Of a DNA stretch of 64,000 nucleotides, positions 1 through 8,892 are shown in pieces; position 1 is the stretch's first letter; each line of letters opens with the position of its first letter. This DNA is from Methanosarcina vacuolata Z-761 (GTDB taxonomy: Archaea > Halobacteriota > Methanosarcinia > Methanosarcinales > Methanosarcinaceae): NCBI RefSeq assembly GCF_000969905.1, contig NZ_CP009520.1, positions 2,728,001 through 2,792,000 of the forward strand, given 5' to 3'. A model generated the notes under the pieces. It saw only the letters and a list, made by a program, of their open reading frames with translations, searched no databases and was not told the origin of the DNA. Both the position numbers and the translations under genes were made by a program.

Positions 1-380
1 TTTCCTATGTATATTCCCACATGAGTGGCAAGCCAGTATATTCTGCCGTTTTGGGGAACGTCCTTTTGCCAGAAGATCACATCTCCCGGAGCTGGAGAGC
101 TTGTATTTACATAATCTGTATTATTTTTCATATCAGGTACTTTCTGGAAAAATATGTCTTTGGCGCCTACCTGGCTGTATACTTGATATACTAAGTGAGA
201 ACAGTCAATGGCAGTTGTATTATTGCCCCCATGTACGGATTTAACTCCAAGCCAGTTGTTTGCGGCTTCTAATGTTGCGTTTTCTGAGGTTCCAACAGGA
301 GCTGCTGCTCCAAGGGGTATGAATGCTATTAAAATAGCCAGAAGGAATGTGACTATTAATCTTTCTTTACTTATCTTCAT
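1..380 (-). CDS. Secreted NlpC/P60-family cysteine hydrolase (5' part, runs off window)
   Basis: The gene runs leftwards out of the window; 126 codons are visible. ATG at 380 opens a signal peptide (basic KISKER, then a hydrophobic stretch to about residue 27, ending in Ala-Ala-Ala). The mature part has the NlpC/P60 signature: a nucleophile in A-I-D-C-S-H-L (Cys60) followed by a helix-forming V-Y-Q-V-Y, a G-D-V-I-F-W strand, and the second catalytic residue in T-H-V-G-I-Y-I-G (His120). Such enzymes hydrolyse or transfer amide bonds outside the cell, usually in bacterial peptidoglycan. Methanosarcina has no murein, so the substrate is unknown; bacterial walls or its own surface polymers are possible. 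The third catalytic residue lies outside the window. Confidence 0.8.
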   Translation of the reverse strand, partial: MKISKERLIVTFLLAILIAFIPLGAAAPVGTSENATLEAANNWLGVKSVHGGNNTTAIDCSHLVYQVYSQVGAKDIFFQKVPDMKNNTDYVNTSSPAPGDVIFWQKDVPQNGRIYWLATHVGIYIG

Positions 381-733
381 TTTTTCTCATCAATATCCGT
401 GTTTTTACCAGTGTCGAGTAATCATCAAGGATTCAATAATTCCAAATAATTGCAATTGATTTTATGCGATATTTTGTTGTTGACTCGACGCTGGCCTAAT
501 TATTGTTAAGGCTTGTTTATTATACATCAGAATAAATTTATTTTTATAATTGCCACTACTTAACGACGTTAACATATATACATAACGGCAGGAGTCCATT
601 TTGGTATGAAAGTAGAGACTCTGAAATAAGAATTAACTAAAAGTTTCAGGTTTGATTTGCTGATGCCTGTAGTACCAGATTATATAAACTGGGGATACAT
701 ACTTTCTGAATACAGGAATCTGAGGGGGAAATA
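381..733. other. Divergent spacer with a TATA-like promoter for the AOR operon
   Basis: About 350 bp between two divergent genes. No coding sequence seen. A TATA-like stretch (attatataaac, about 679-689) lies some 45 bases before the ferredoxin ATG at 734 and fits an archaeal promoter. A GAGGGGGAAATA ribosome binding site lies directly before that ATG. The left half is AT-rich and presumably holds the promoter of the NlpC/P60 gene. Confidence 0.5.
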
Positions 734-1252
734 ATGGCAAAAAGGTTAAAGGTCGCAAATCCGGCCCGTTGTATAGGCTGCTACTCCTGTATGATGGCCT
801 GTGCAAGAACCTGGTATGATACTATATCTTTGAAAAACAGCCGAATTGATATACAGACCCGCGGGGGGATCGAAACTCCTTATTCTCAAATCGTCTGCCA
901 TGCCTGCATAGACCCTCCTTGCATGAGGGCATGCCCGCTGAGCGCGCTTACCAAAAGGAAGGGGGGAGGAGTGAATCTCAATAAAGAGATCTGCGATGGC
1001 TGCGGAAACTGTATAGAAGCCTGCCTGGTGGGAGCTATCCATCTGGACGCGGAGAAAAAAGCCGTAATCTGCAAACACTGCGGCGTATGCTCGAAGTTCT
1101 GTCCCCATGATGTGCTGGAAATGATTGAAGTCGAAGACAGCGGAGAAGTAAAGCTTACTGACACGGGCCCTGCTCTGGATACAAGCCCGGTTAGTCCTAC
1201 TGCGTCTCATAAAGACCTCTACGGAGGGAAAGAACCAGGGGAGGGAAAATGA
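734..1252 (+). CDS. Four-cluster ferredoxin-type electron transfer subunit, partner of AOR
   Basis: A 172-residue protein of the DmsB/HycB type. It has sixteen cysteines in four groups: C13-C16-C19-C23, C55-C58-C63-C67, C87-C90-C93-C97 and C113-C116-C119-C123, enough for four [4Fe-4S] clusters. The C-terminal 45 residues are Ser/Thr/Gly-rich and look flexible. There is no signal peptide, so it should be cytoplasmic. The stop overlaps the start of the next gene (ATGA), so the two proteins are probably translationally coupled and form one complex in which this subunit carries electrons to or from the tungsten enzyme. A strong ribosome binding site (GAGGGGGAA) precedes the ATG. Confidence 0.9.
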   Translation: MAKRLKVANPARCIGCYSCMMACARTWYDTISLKNSRIDIQTRGGIETPYSQIVCHACIDPPCMRACPLSALTKRKGGGVNLNKEICDGCGNCIEACLVGAIHLDAEKKAVICKHCGVCSKFCPHDVLEMIEVEDSGEVKLTDTGPALDTSPVSPTASHKDLYGGKEPGEGK

Positions 1253-3012
1253 CAACCGAGCAATACGCTATTGAGGGGCTTAAGAATATACTCTATATTG
1301 ACCTGAGCAGCCATAGCTATCATATTAAGGAAAGGCGCGACCTCTATGAGAAATATCTGGGTGGTGTGGGAGTTGCCACAAACCTCATGCTTGAAGAGTA
1401 CAGAGAAGGCACAGGGCCACTTGATCCGGAGATGCCAATAATCCTCAGCACAGGGCCGCTCTCGGGAGTATATCCTACATGCACCAAGACAGTTGCATTG
1501 TTCCGTTCCCCTCTCAATGGAGAATTGGGAGAATCCTATGCAGGTGGCCATCTTGCTATGTCCATGCGCTATTCAGGGTACGAAACAATTGTTATCAAAG
1601 GGGCCTCCCGATACCCTGTGTATGTGGCAATCCACAACGACAAAGTTACCTTCAGGGACGCCTCTTCCATATGGCATCTCTCTTCAGCAATTGATGTGGG
1701 AAAAATCCTGCGCGAAATAGAACCCGGTGCAGGCAGGCGCAGTATTATCAGAATTGGGCCTGCAGGAGAATGTGGGATCACATATGCCGATGTCAATGTC
1801 GATACCTACCGCCATTTCGGGCGCCTCGGGCTCGGAACGGTCTTTGGGGCAAAGAAACTTAAAGCTATGCTTATTTCCGGAAACAGGGAGCTGAAAAGCC
1901 CTGAACACAATGCTTACCGAAAGACTGTCAGTATGCTCTATGACACTATTGTGAAAACCGGGCTCACTGAGAAGTACCATAACCTAGGCACAAGCGAAAA
2001 TATTCTGGTTTTAAACGAACTTAAAGGCCTGCCTACCCGAAACCTGCAGGCAGCTTCTTTCGAAGGAGCTGAAACGATTTCAGGAGAGTTTTTTGCCGAG
2101 AAATATCTTCTCAGGCGGGTCTCCTGTGCAGGCTGCCCAATTGGATGTATCCACGTAGCCATGCTAAAGCGAGCCTTTTCAAAAGCCCATGAATATGAAG
2201 CATTGAATATTTCTTATGATTTTGAATTGATCTATGCTCTGGGATCGAACCTTGGCGTAGCTGATCCTGAAGCCGTGCTTGAGCTTATTGATGCCTGTGA
2301 AAAAACGGGGGTTGATATAATCAGCATGGGAGTTGTACTCGCCTGGGCAACAGAGATGCAGCAACGCGGGAAGATTTCTACTGACGAGACTCTGGGGCTT
2401 AAATTTTCCTGGGGAGATAAAGCTACATATCTGAGAGCAATAGACCTTGTAGTCCAGGCGCCAAACGAATTTTACTCAGACCTTGGAAAAGGGGTGGAAT
2501 ATGCCTCCAAAAAATACGGAGGAGAGGACTTCGCAATTCGACTTGGAGGACTGGAAATTCCGGGCTATCACACAGGGCTTGGAAACATTCTTGGACTCAC
2601 CGTAGGTGCCAGGCACTCCCATCTTGACAGCGCAGGTTATTCCGCAGATCAGAAAGCATTTAATCAGCCAATTTCAGATGAGCAGATTGTTGATTATATA
2701 ATTGATGAAGAAAACCGGCGCAATGTCCTGAACTGCATGATTTCCTGCCTTTTTGCCAGAAACGTCTACACATACGAAAACGTGATTCTGGCCCTTAAGG
2801 GTCTGGGAATAGAAAGAACCGAAGAGGAATTAAAAGCACTGGGAAAGGATATTTTCAGGAAAAAGTATGCATTAAAAGAGAAATTCGGATTCAGGTTCGA
2901 AGACCTTCGAATCCCCAAAAGATTTTTTGAAACTCCTTCCACCACAGGGATAATTGAAGAAGAAAGAGTTAAAAGAGCGATTGAGCTTTATCGAAAGAAA
3001 AGGGGAGTATGA
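1249..3012 (+). CDS. Aldehyde:ferredoxin oxidoreductase family tungsten enzyme
   Basis: 587 residues, close to the usual size of the AOR family, which oxidises aldehydes to acids with a tungsten-bis-pterin centre and one [4Fe-4S] cluster. Seen in the sequence: the N-terminal Y-L-G-G-V-G-V-A segment typical of the pterin-binding domain, a T-G-P-L-S-G-V motif, and cluster cysteines C293-x2-C296-x3-C300 with a fourth among C496/C500. The start overlaps the ferredoxin gene by 4 bases. The ferredoxin partner suggests electron transfer through a bound FeS protein rather than only free ferredoxin. The substrate cannot be told from sequence. The family has several branches (AOR, FOR, GAPOR, WOR, benzoyl-CoA reductase BamB); this pairing also occurs in WOR/BamB-like systems. 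Confidence 0.9.
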   Translation: MTTEQYAIEGLKNILYIDLSSHSYHIKERRDLYEKYLGGVGVATNLMLEEYREGTGPLDPEMPIILSTGPLSGVYPTCTKTVALFRSPLNGELGESYAGGHLAMSMRYSGYETIVIKGASRYPVYVAIHNDKVTFRDASSIWHLSSAIDVGKILREIEPGAGRRSIIRIGPAGECGITYADVNVDTYRHFGRLGLGTVFGAKKLKAMLISGNRELKSPEHNAYRKTVSMLYDTIVKTGLTEKYHNLGTSENILVLNELKGLPTRNLQAASFEGAETISGEFFAEKYLLRRVSCAGCPIGCIHVAMLKRAFSKAHEYEALNISYDFELIYALGSNLGVADPEAVLELIDACEKTGVDIISMGVVLAWATEMQQRGKISTDETLGLKFSWGDKATYLRAIDLVVQAPNEFYSDLGKGVEYASKKYGGEDFAIRLGGLEIPGYHTGLGNILGLTVGARHSHLDSAGYSADQKAFNQPISDEQIVDYIIDEENRRNVLNCMISCLFARNVYTYENVILALKGLGIERTEEELKALGKDIFRKKYALKEKFGFRFEDLRIPKRFFETPSTTGIIEEERVKRAIELYRKKRGV

Positions 3013-3082
3013 TCGACGATAGAGTAGAACCTGAAGGATAAAGCAGGACCTCTTACTTCGCAAACCCCCAGGATTATAAAGA

Positions 3083-3829
3083 TTACTTTTTAACAGCTTT
3101 CATAAGGTAGATGGGATGAGCATAGTCAAGCTTATCCAGCAAATTCCCTTTTTTCCTTGCAGAACGGCATAGGGAATTCATACGCTCAATATTTATATTC
3201 TCAAAACCCGCATCATTTAAGAACCTGGATACCTGGTCAGGTTTTAAACTATAAAGAGGAAGGTCTTTTTTTATCGGGTTATAGTGTTGATTAAAGGGGT
3301 TATGAAAGTTTCTTTCCTTTATGGAACGTATGCCATCCGAGATGGTTCGGATCGATTTAAGGAATATACCAGAACTGAACCAGTCTCCATCGATGGCAAT
3401 GATCATACCGTCTTTCTTAAGCACCCGTTTCCATTCAGACAGAGCCTTCTGCGGATCAGGAAGTGTCCACAGGAGAAATTTGCTGGATACCACATCAAAT
3501 TGCATGTCCGGAAGCTGCAGATCCTCGGCATCCCCCTGGATGAAGTTTATGTCCAGAGACCTCATCAAGGCGTTTTTTCTGGCTTTTTCAAGCATCCTTG
3601 TCGATAGGTCAACAGCAGTCACATGATGACCCAGCTCCGCAAACATCAGGGCAAGTTGACCTGGCCCTGTACCGACATCGAGTATTTCAAGATGTTCTCT
3701 GCTATCTACTATTGATGAAAGCATGTTTTTCCAGGTAGCCCATTCCTCCTCGGATTGTTCCACAATGCCAGTATTATAAGTCTCACTGCGATAATCCCAG
3801 TAGTTTCTTATCACTTCTTTAGCTTCCAT
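3083..3829 (-). CDS. Class I SAM-dependent methyltransferase
   Basis: 248 residues from the ATG at 3829, which has GGAG with good spacing; an in-frame TTG at 3844 lacks such a site. The Methyltransf_11/UbiE-like fold is clear: motif I I-L-D-V-G-T-G-P-G-Q (SAM binding), V-D-L-S-T-R-M-L with the acidic ribose-binding residue, G-D-A-E-D-L, and the D-V-V-S-S-K post-motif. Small molecules are the usual substrates of this group. It converges with the AOR gene and is not in an obvious operon. No specific function can be assigned. Confidence 0.8.
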   Translation of the reverse strand: MEAKEVIRNYWDYRSETYNTGIVEQSEEEWATWKNMLSSIVDSREHLEILDVGTGPGQLALMFAELGHHVTAVDLSTRMLEKARKNALMRSLDINFIQGDAEDLQLPDMQFDVVSSKFLLWTLPDPQKALSEWKRVLKKDGMIIAIDGDWFSSGIFLKSIRTISDGIRSIKERNFHNPFNQHYNPIKKDLPLYSLKPDQVSRFLNDAGFENINIERMNSLCRSARKKGNLLDKLDYAHPIYLMKAVKK

Positions 3830-4086
3830 GTGTTCACTCCACAAATATGAGTTTGGGAAATGATTTTATGAATGATAAATAAATGGCGATTTAACGAATA
3901 AAAATCTTATTTATTGTAACACTATATTGAATGAAAATATAAAATATTATCGTTTTTTAACACAAGTATTAAGTAGCATAATAATTATTGGAAGACAGAG
4001 CAAACGAAAAAAAGCCCGGCTATATAAAGTAAAGTTTCAGGGAATTCAGGTGTAAAATAAGGCACGATGAGTACTGAGGTAAGATG

Positions 4087-4147
4087 AATGTTTTAGATAA
4101 TTGAAGGTTTGAAGCTTGCTGGTTTCTCAGTCAATCGCTTAAGTGCC
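4087..4147. repeat. Degenerate copy of the 118-bp MITE-like element at 16625
   Basis: The stretch tgttttagataattgaagg onwards, with gtttctcagtc and cgcttaagtgcc further on, matches the reverse complement of the element at 16625-16742. Only about half of that element is recognisable here and the left terminal repeat is lost. Confidence 0.5.
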
Positions 4148-4192
4148 ATCAGTTTCTAAAAAATCCAATCCATGACTTAGCTTAAAATTAGA

Positions 4193-4340
4193 GAGACTCA
4201 GAAGTTGTCTGTTTTGAAGGACATAAGATTGTAAGACTTGAGTTATATGAAAGGTGAGACTCAGAAGTTGTCTGCTTTGAAGGACATAAGATTGTAAGAC
4301 TTGAGTTATATGAAAGGCGAGACTCAGAAGTTGTCTGTTT
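4193..4340. repeat. Tandem repeat, 63-bp unit, 2.3 copies
   Basis: The unit begins gagactcagaagttgtctg and recurs at 4193, 4256 and 4319, with only a few substitutions between copies. Because 63 is a multiple of three, it creates a repetitive minus-strand ORF that I do not take as a gene. The third, partial copy runs straight into the two-hairpin element at 4338. The rest of the 3.85-4.8 kb spacer is AT-rich and shows no gene. Confidence 0.85.
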
Positions 4341-4406
4341 AACATGAAAGTTCTTTCAAGTACTTTCATTTCTTTGTGCGTGTTATTAGAAGAATTTCAC
4401 GTGTGT
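4338..4406 (-). repeat. Two-hairpin dispersed element, copy A (divergent)
   Basis: Read on the minus strand, this copy has a weakened hairpin with outer stem GTG/CAC followed by an 8-bp hairpin ATGAAAGT/ACTTTCAT. Copies B-D have ATG/CAT at the outer stem of the first hairpin. Copies B and D have ATGAAAAT or ATGAAGAT paired with ATTTTCAT at the second. The changes therefore keep pairing. This is the most diverged of the four copies. Confidence 0.6.
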
Positions 4407-4826
4407 TTTGAAGGTAACTGCATAAGTCATATGAGATAAGATCTTTTTTTATATTTTTGAAATTTCTGAGAAAATACTCCAATATATTATTATTTTCCTA
4501 TCCGCGATTGTTTCGAAAGTTTTATAATGGTTATGTTTTTTAAATATTTCAGCATAAAAATTGATAGAATTTTGTTATTAAATATCATTAGATTTTATAA
4601 TTATCTGACAAAATTTTTAAAAAGGTAAGAAAAGACGAAAAATCGTGTATGTGAAAAAGGCTGCAATAAGTGCAGGATTGTTGTTCTACATGCAAATTAA
4701 TACTGAAATAATTTGCAAAGAAGCTGTGCTGGAAAAAACACAGATCAAAATTCGAACCTCTTAGACAACTTTGTTGGATACCATATGGTTTCAAGAGTGT
4801 TCCTCTGAAAAAAGGGTGATTTTAAG

Positions 4827-5759
4827 TTGAACTTCCTCACAATTTCTAATTTATATGTGACTTTTCCTACTGAAGATGGTCTGGTCAAGGCAGTAAACGG
4901 CGTAGATCTTTCTATTGCTGAAAGCGAAATTGTAGGCTTAATAGGTGAATCGGGCTCCGGCAAAAGTGTCCTTGGGCTCTCTATCATGAGACTGCTGCAG
5001 GATGACGTAATCTTTAAAGGAGACATTCTCTACCGTGGAAAAAACCTGTATTCTATTGAAAAAGAGGATATGAGAAAACTAAGGGGTAAAGAAATCGGTA
5101 TGATTCTCCAAAATCCAGGAAGTTCTCTCAATCCGGTACTGACCGTGGGTTTTCAGATAGCTGAGCCTCTCATGCTGCATAAGCACGTAAAAGGCAGCCT
5201 GGCTATCGAGATGGCACAGGAACTTCTGGGACGCGTAAAGATCAAAGAACCTTCTAAAAGAGTAAAGGAATACCCTCACCAGTACAGCGGAGGAATGAAA
5301 GAAAGAGCAATAATCGCCATGGGTATCGCCAGTGAACCGCGCTTTATAATCGCTGATGAACCAACAAAAGGCCTTGATGTGACTGTAAAAAGGAACATAG
5401 TGAAACTGTTAAAAGAAATATCTGATAAAAAAACGATGCTAATCATCACTCATGACCTTGGAGTTGCAGAGGAATTATGCGACAGAATTGCTGTGATGTA
5501 TGCCGGAGAATTAGTTGAAATCGCTCCAGTAACCTCGATATTTGAAAGCCAGCTACACCCATATACTCAGGGTTTTTTTAACTCCCTTCCTGCCAGGGGG
5601 CTCAAACCTGTAAAAGGTAACAGCCCTTCTTTGATCGATCTCCCTGATGGATGCAGGTTCCACCCACGCTGTACCCATTGCATAGACAGATGTCGAAAAG
5701 AACATCCTCCGATGGTTGAAAAAAACAGAAGGCTTGTGAGGTGCTTCCTCTATGCTTGA
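4827..5759 (+). CDS. ABC transporter ATPase, peptide/nickel family (DppD/OppD-like)
   Basis: 310 residues. The start is a TTG at 4827 preceded by AGGGTGAT. Walker A is G-E-S-G-S-G-K-S (40-47), the signature loop is Y-S-G-G-M-K-E-R, and Walker B is F-I-I-A-D-E-P-T-K-G-L-D. The C-terminal oligopeptide/dipeptide extension has four cysteines (C-R-F-H-P-R-C-T-H-C-I-D-R-C), a pattern reported to bind an Fe-S cluster in some DppD proteins. It overlaps the next ATPase gene by 8 bases, and the two should form the heterodimeric motor of the importer encoded by the following genes. The family imports di/oligopeptides, nickel or metal-opine complexes. Confidence 0.9.
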   Translation: MNFLTISNLYVTFPTEDGLVKAVNGVDLSIAESEIVGLIGESGSGKSVLGLSIMRLLQDDVIFKGDILYRGKNLYSIEKEDMRKLRGKEIGMILQNPGSSLNPVLTVGFQIAEPLMLHKHVKGSLAIEMAQELLGRVKIKEPSKRVKEYPHQYSGGMKERAIIAMGIASEPRFIIADEPTKGLDVTVKRNIVKLLKEISDKKTMLIITHDLGVAEELCDRIAVMYAGELVEIAPVTSIFESQLHPYTQGFFNSLPARGLKPVKGNSPSLIDLPDGCRFHPRCTHCIDRCRKEHPPMVEKNRRLVRCFLYA

Positions 5760-6717
5760 AGTTACGGGTTTAAAGAAAACGTTTACTTCCGGCATAATCT
5801 CCAGAACTGTAACCAGAGCAGTAGATGACGTATCTTTTTTTATAGAGAAAGGAGAGACCCTGGGCCTGGTTGGGCAAAGCGGTTGCGGGAAATCTACTCT
5901 CGGACAATGTGTACTGAGGCTTATTGAACCAACAGCAGGAAAGATCGTGTTCAATGGCACGGATATCACTGCCCTTGATAACAGAGCTCTGAACAGCATC
6001 CGGCCTTCAATGCAGATGATATTCCAGAACCCTGACTCTTCTCTTGACCCTAAAATGACGATTGGGCAGAGCATAGCAGAACCGCTAAAACTTAAAGGAA
6101 ATAACAGGGAAAAGACCGAAAGCAAGGTTGTTGAGCTTATAAAGCAAGTGGGGCTGAGTCCTGAACATATCCACCGTTTTCCTCACCAGCTCAGCGGGGG
6201 CCAGAATCAGAGGGCAGTTATTGCAAGAGTGCTTGCCCTTGAACCTATTTTTATTGTTGCCGATGAGCCTACAGCCTCCCTTGACATCTCGGTACAGGCC
6301 CAGATTTTGAACCTGCTAAAGGACCTCAAAGAAGAATATGACCTTACCATGCTGTTCATTTCTCATGACCTTGAGCTGATGAAACACATGTGCGAGAGGG
6401 TAGCTGTGATGTACAGGGGAAAGATTGTGGAAACTGGAAAGATCGAAGATATCTTTCAGCATCCTCTGCACCCTTACACAAAATTGCTGTTGACAGGGGA
6501 TTCTGATTTCGAAATCAGTACAGTGGACTATAAGGGAGCCAAAAATCAGGGAACTAAGAATCCGGTATGTTCGTATTATTTTGAATGTCCTTTGAGATCA
6601 AAAGCATGCTTAACAGAAACACCCGAGTTGAAGAAAGCTTCAAACAATCAACTCGTGGCATGTCATCATATATTGAAAAACGTGTCCGGCAATATAATCC
6701 GGATGGAGAATAAGTGA
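5752..6717 (+). CDS. ABC transporter ATPase, peptide/nickel family (DppF/OppF-like)
   Basis: 321 residues. It starts at an ATG inside the end of the previous ATPase gene (8-base overlap). Walker A is G-Q-S-G-C-G-K-S (41-48), the signature loop L-S-G-G-Q-N-Q-R, Walker B I-V-A-D-E-P-T-A-S-L-D, and the switch histidine I-S-H-D. The C-terminal extension again carries cysteines (C-S-Y-Y-F-E-C-P, K-A-C, A-C-H-H), which fits the OppF/DppF tail. It is the second ATPase of the importer. A 250-bp spacer filled by a 29-bp tandem array separates it from the binding-protein gene. Confidence 0.9.
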   Translation: MLEVTGLKKTFTSGIISRTVTRAVDDVSFFIEKGETLGLVGQSGCGKSTLGQCVLRLIEPTAGKIVFNGTDITALDNRALNSIRPSMQMIFQNPDSSLDPKMTIGQSIAEPLKLKGNNREKTESKVVELIKQVGLSPEHIHRFPHQLSGGQNQRAVIARVLALEPIFIVADEPTASLDISVQAQILNLLKDLKEEYDLTMLFISHDLELMKHMCERVAVMYRGKIVETGKIEDIFQHPLHPYTKLLLTGDSDFEISTVDYKGAKNQGTKNPVCSYYFECPLRSKACLTETPELKKASNNQLVACHHILKNVSGNIIRMENK

Positions 6718-6768
6718 AAAAAATATTGTTTAGACAGCTTGAGTCTGACATTGTTTCTGGACTTCAAG

Positions 6769-6969
6769 AAAGTGAAAATTCAGGAAATCGAGAAAGGAAA
6801 GTGAAAATTTAGAAAATTGAGAAAGGAAAGTGAAAATTTAGAAAATTGAGAAAGGAAAGTGAAAATTTAGAAAATTGGGAAAGGAAAGTGAAAATTTAGA
6901 AAATTGGGAAAGGAAAGTGAAAATTTAGGAATAGGGAAAGGAAAGTGAAAATTTAGGAATTGGGAAAGT
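6769..6969. repeat. Tandem repeat, 29-bp unit, seven copies
   Basis: The unit aaagtgaaaatttagaaaatt with gagaaagg following recurs at 6771, 6800, 6829, 6858, 6887, 6916 and 6943 (steps of 29, the last 27). It fills the gap between the second ATPase and the binding-protein gene. The ribosome binding site of the next gene (AGGAG, about 6977) lies just outside it. Confidence 0.95.
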
Positions 6970-6990
6970 GTAGATCAGGAGTTTATAAAC

Positions 6991-8586
6991 TTGAGTAAAA
7001 AATACAGAATTACAGTTCTTGTCATGCTGTTAGTCATGGCAACAGTCCTTGGGTCGCTATGTATCGACCAGAAAAGTGATGAAAAAACTGCTACTGCCAA
7101 TCAGTCAGGCGTACAAAGCCAGGAAGGCGCACTAAGATATGCAACTGCTTTTTATCCCGAAGACACTCTTGACCCGGCAGTAAAATGGACTGGCTGGTAC
7201 ATGCGAGAAGCCGGAGTCTATGAGACGCTTTTCAGTTATGACGAGAATATGAACTTACGGCCTGAACTTGCTAGCAAATATGAGAAAATATCAGATACTG
7301 AATGGAGGATCTACCTTAGAGACGGAGTAAAGTTTCATGATGGAACTCCCATGAATGCAGACGCTGTGGTGTATTCACTCAACAGGATACTGGATGATAA
7401 TAATTCAAGAAAAGTAGAATACAATTTCATCCAATCCATAAGCAAATACTCTGACGATGCAATTACAATAAAAACAAATTCTACATACGCTCCTACTATA
7501 GCAAGCCTTACAGACCCTATAACTTCCATAGTCAGCCCCAGTTCAAAAGACCTTAATACCACAGCAATAGGAACAGGTCCATTTAAAGTTAAAAGTTACA
7601 CCAAGGATGTAAATCTCGTTCTGGAGAAGAATGAAAACTACTGGAACGGTACACCTAAACTGGACAATGTCACTATCTATTTTGTCAAAGACGACATGAC
7701 CAGGCTCTTCAAGCTGGAAAGCGATGAAGTGGACATTGCTGACGGCATTCCTCAATCAGAAGTGGCAGACCTGAAAAACAATTCTGACTACACCTTATAC
7801 AGTAATGCGACTTTGAGAACATATTTCCTGTATGTAAATATGAATAAAGAGCCTCTGAATAATGTAAAAGTAAGGCAGGCCCTGAACTATGCTCTTGATC
7901 GCCAGCAGATTGTGGATACGGCTCTCGAGGGTGTTGGAGGAACTCCTGCAAAGAGCTTTTTCCCGTCCGTCATGAACTGGTCAATAAACAATAAAATCGA
8001 TATGGTTTCCCAGGATGAACAAAAAGCCAGGAGTCTTCTGACCGAAGCTGGCTTAAACGACACTAACGGGGACGGCTGGCTGGAATACAATGGTAAACCT
8101 TTCGAATTGAACATAAAGACCTATACTGGTCGCCCTCAGCTTAAACCCGCTGCCGAGGTAATTGCAACCCAGTTTGAGTCAATCGGGATAAAGACAAGTG
8201 TCACTGTCCTGGAAAGTGGTGCATTAACGGATGATATGAACAAAGGAGACTACGATCTTGCCCTCTATGCCTGGACAGTAGCCACTACCGGGGACCCTGA
8301 CTACTTTGTTTCAAAGCATTTTGAGTCTACAGGAGCTGAAGCACAGAAGACAGGTTACTCAAATCCCCAAGTAGATGAATGGATAAAGGCAGGTGAACAG
8401 ACCATGAACCAGACTCAGAGAAAGGAATATTACGACAAAGTTCAGGAACAGGTACTGGAAGACTGTCCGGAGATATTCGTATTCTATCAGAACTCCATAG
8501 TTGGAGCAAACAAGAACGTTGGAGGGATTAAACAGTTCCCGAATGAGATCTCTTTCCTTACCAAGGACATCTACATCAAACAGTGA
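6991..8586 (+). CDS. ABC transporter substrate-binding lipoprotein (SBP_bac_5, peptide/nickel)
   Basis: 531 residues, starting at TTG 6991 behind AGGAG. The first 24 residues form a lipoprotein signal with lipobox G-S-L-C24, so the protein should be anchored outside the membrane. The body is family 5 extracellular binding protein: a Y-E-T-L-F-S-Y segment, L-R-D-G-V-K-F-H-D-G-T-P, G-T-G-P-F-K-V and V-R-Q-A-L-N-Y-A-L-D-R are all family hallmarks. It delivers the substrate to the two permeases encoded downstream. The ligand is not decided by sequence: peptides, nickel complexes and metallophores are all possible. Confidence 0.92.
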   Translation: MSKKYRITVLVMLLVMATVLGSLCIDQKSDEKTATANQSGVQSQEGALRYATAFYPEDTLDPAVKWTGWYMREAGVYETLFSYDENMNLRPELASKYEKISDTEWRIYLRDGVKFHDGTPMNADAVVYSLNRILDDNNSRKVEYNFIQSISKYSDDAITIKTNSTYAPTIASLTDPITSIVSPSSKDLNTTAIGTGPFKVKSYTKDVNLVLEKNENYWNGTPKLDNVTIYFVKDDMTRLFKLESDEVDIADGIPQSEVADLKNNSDYTLYSNATLRTYFLYVNMNKEPLNNVKVRQALNYALDRQQIVDTALEGVGGTPAKSFFPSVMNWSINNKIDMVSQDEQKARSLLTEAGLNDTNGDGWLEYNGKPFELNIKTYTGRPQLKPAAEVIATQFESIGIKTSVTVLESGALTDDMNKGDYDLALYAWTVATTGDPDYFVSKHFESTGAEAQKTGYSNPQVDEWIKAGEQTMNQTQRKEYYDKVQEQVLEDCPEIFVFYQNSIVGANKNVGGIKQFPNEISFLTKDIYIKQ

Positions 8587-8596
8587 ATTCCATAGA

Positions 8597-8658
8597 GTCC
8601 AATGAACTCGATAAGATCCAGTGAACTCGATAAAGTCCAGTAAACTCGATAAGGTCCT
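8597..8658. repeat. Tandem repeat, 19-bp unit, three copies
   Basis: aactcgataaggtccagtg-like units recur at about 8601, 8620 and 8639 directly after the binding-protein stop codon. The last copy leads into the hairpin at 8653. Confidence 0.85.
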
Positions 8659-8676
8659 GGAGTTTTTTCCGGGGCC
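8653..8676 (+). terminator. Hairpin after the binding-protein gene (attenuator or 3' processing stem)
   Basis: ggtcctgga, six bases, tccggggcc: a 9-bp stem with two G-U pairs and a T-rich loop, in the 306-bp gap before the permease genes. It may let the binding protein be made in excess over the permeases, as is common in such operons. No long T run follows. Confidence 0.5.
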
Positions 8677-8892
8677 TTACAAAAAAATTGGGAACTAAAC
8701 TGGACACAAAAAAGTCATTTAAAACTTATGGGTTATCGAAGAAAACTACTGGATTATCGAAGCAGTAGTTAGATTAATGGAGTCATTAACACTCAGGAGA
8801 AGACTATGGAAGTTTATACTTACATCAGTTATAGAAGAGAAGTAAAATTAAAAATAAAGCAAACTTTGCAACATAATAGAGAGGACTGATAA

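Noticed and set aside
4139-4369. Minus-strand ORF of 76 residues with a 21-residue repeat
   Set aside because: The repeat peptide is only the translation of the 63-bp tandem array, the start lies in the two-hairpin element, and there is no good ribosome binding site.
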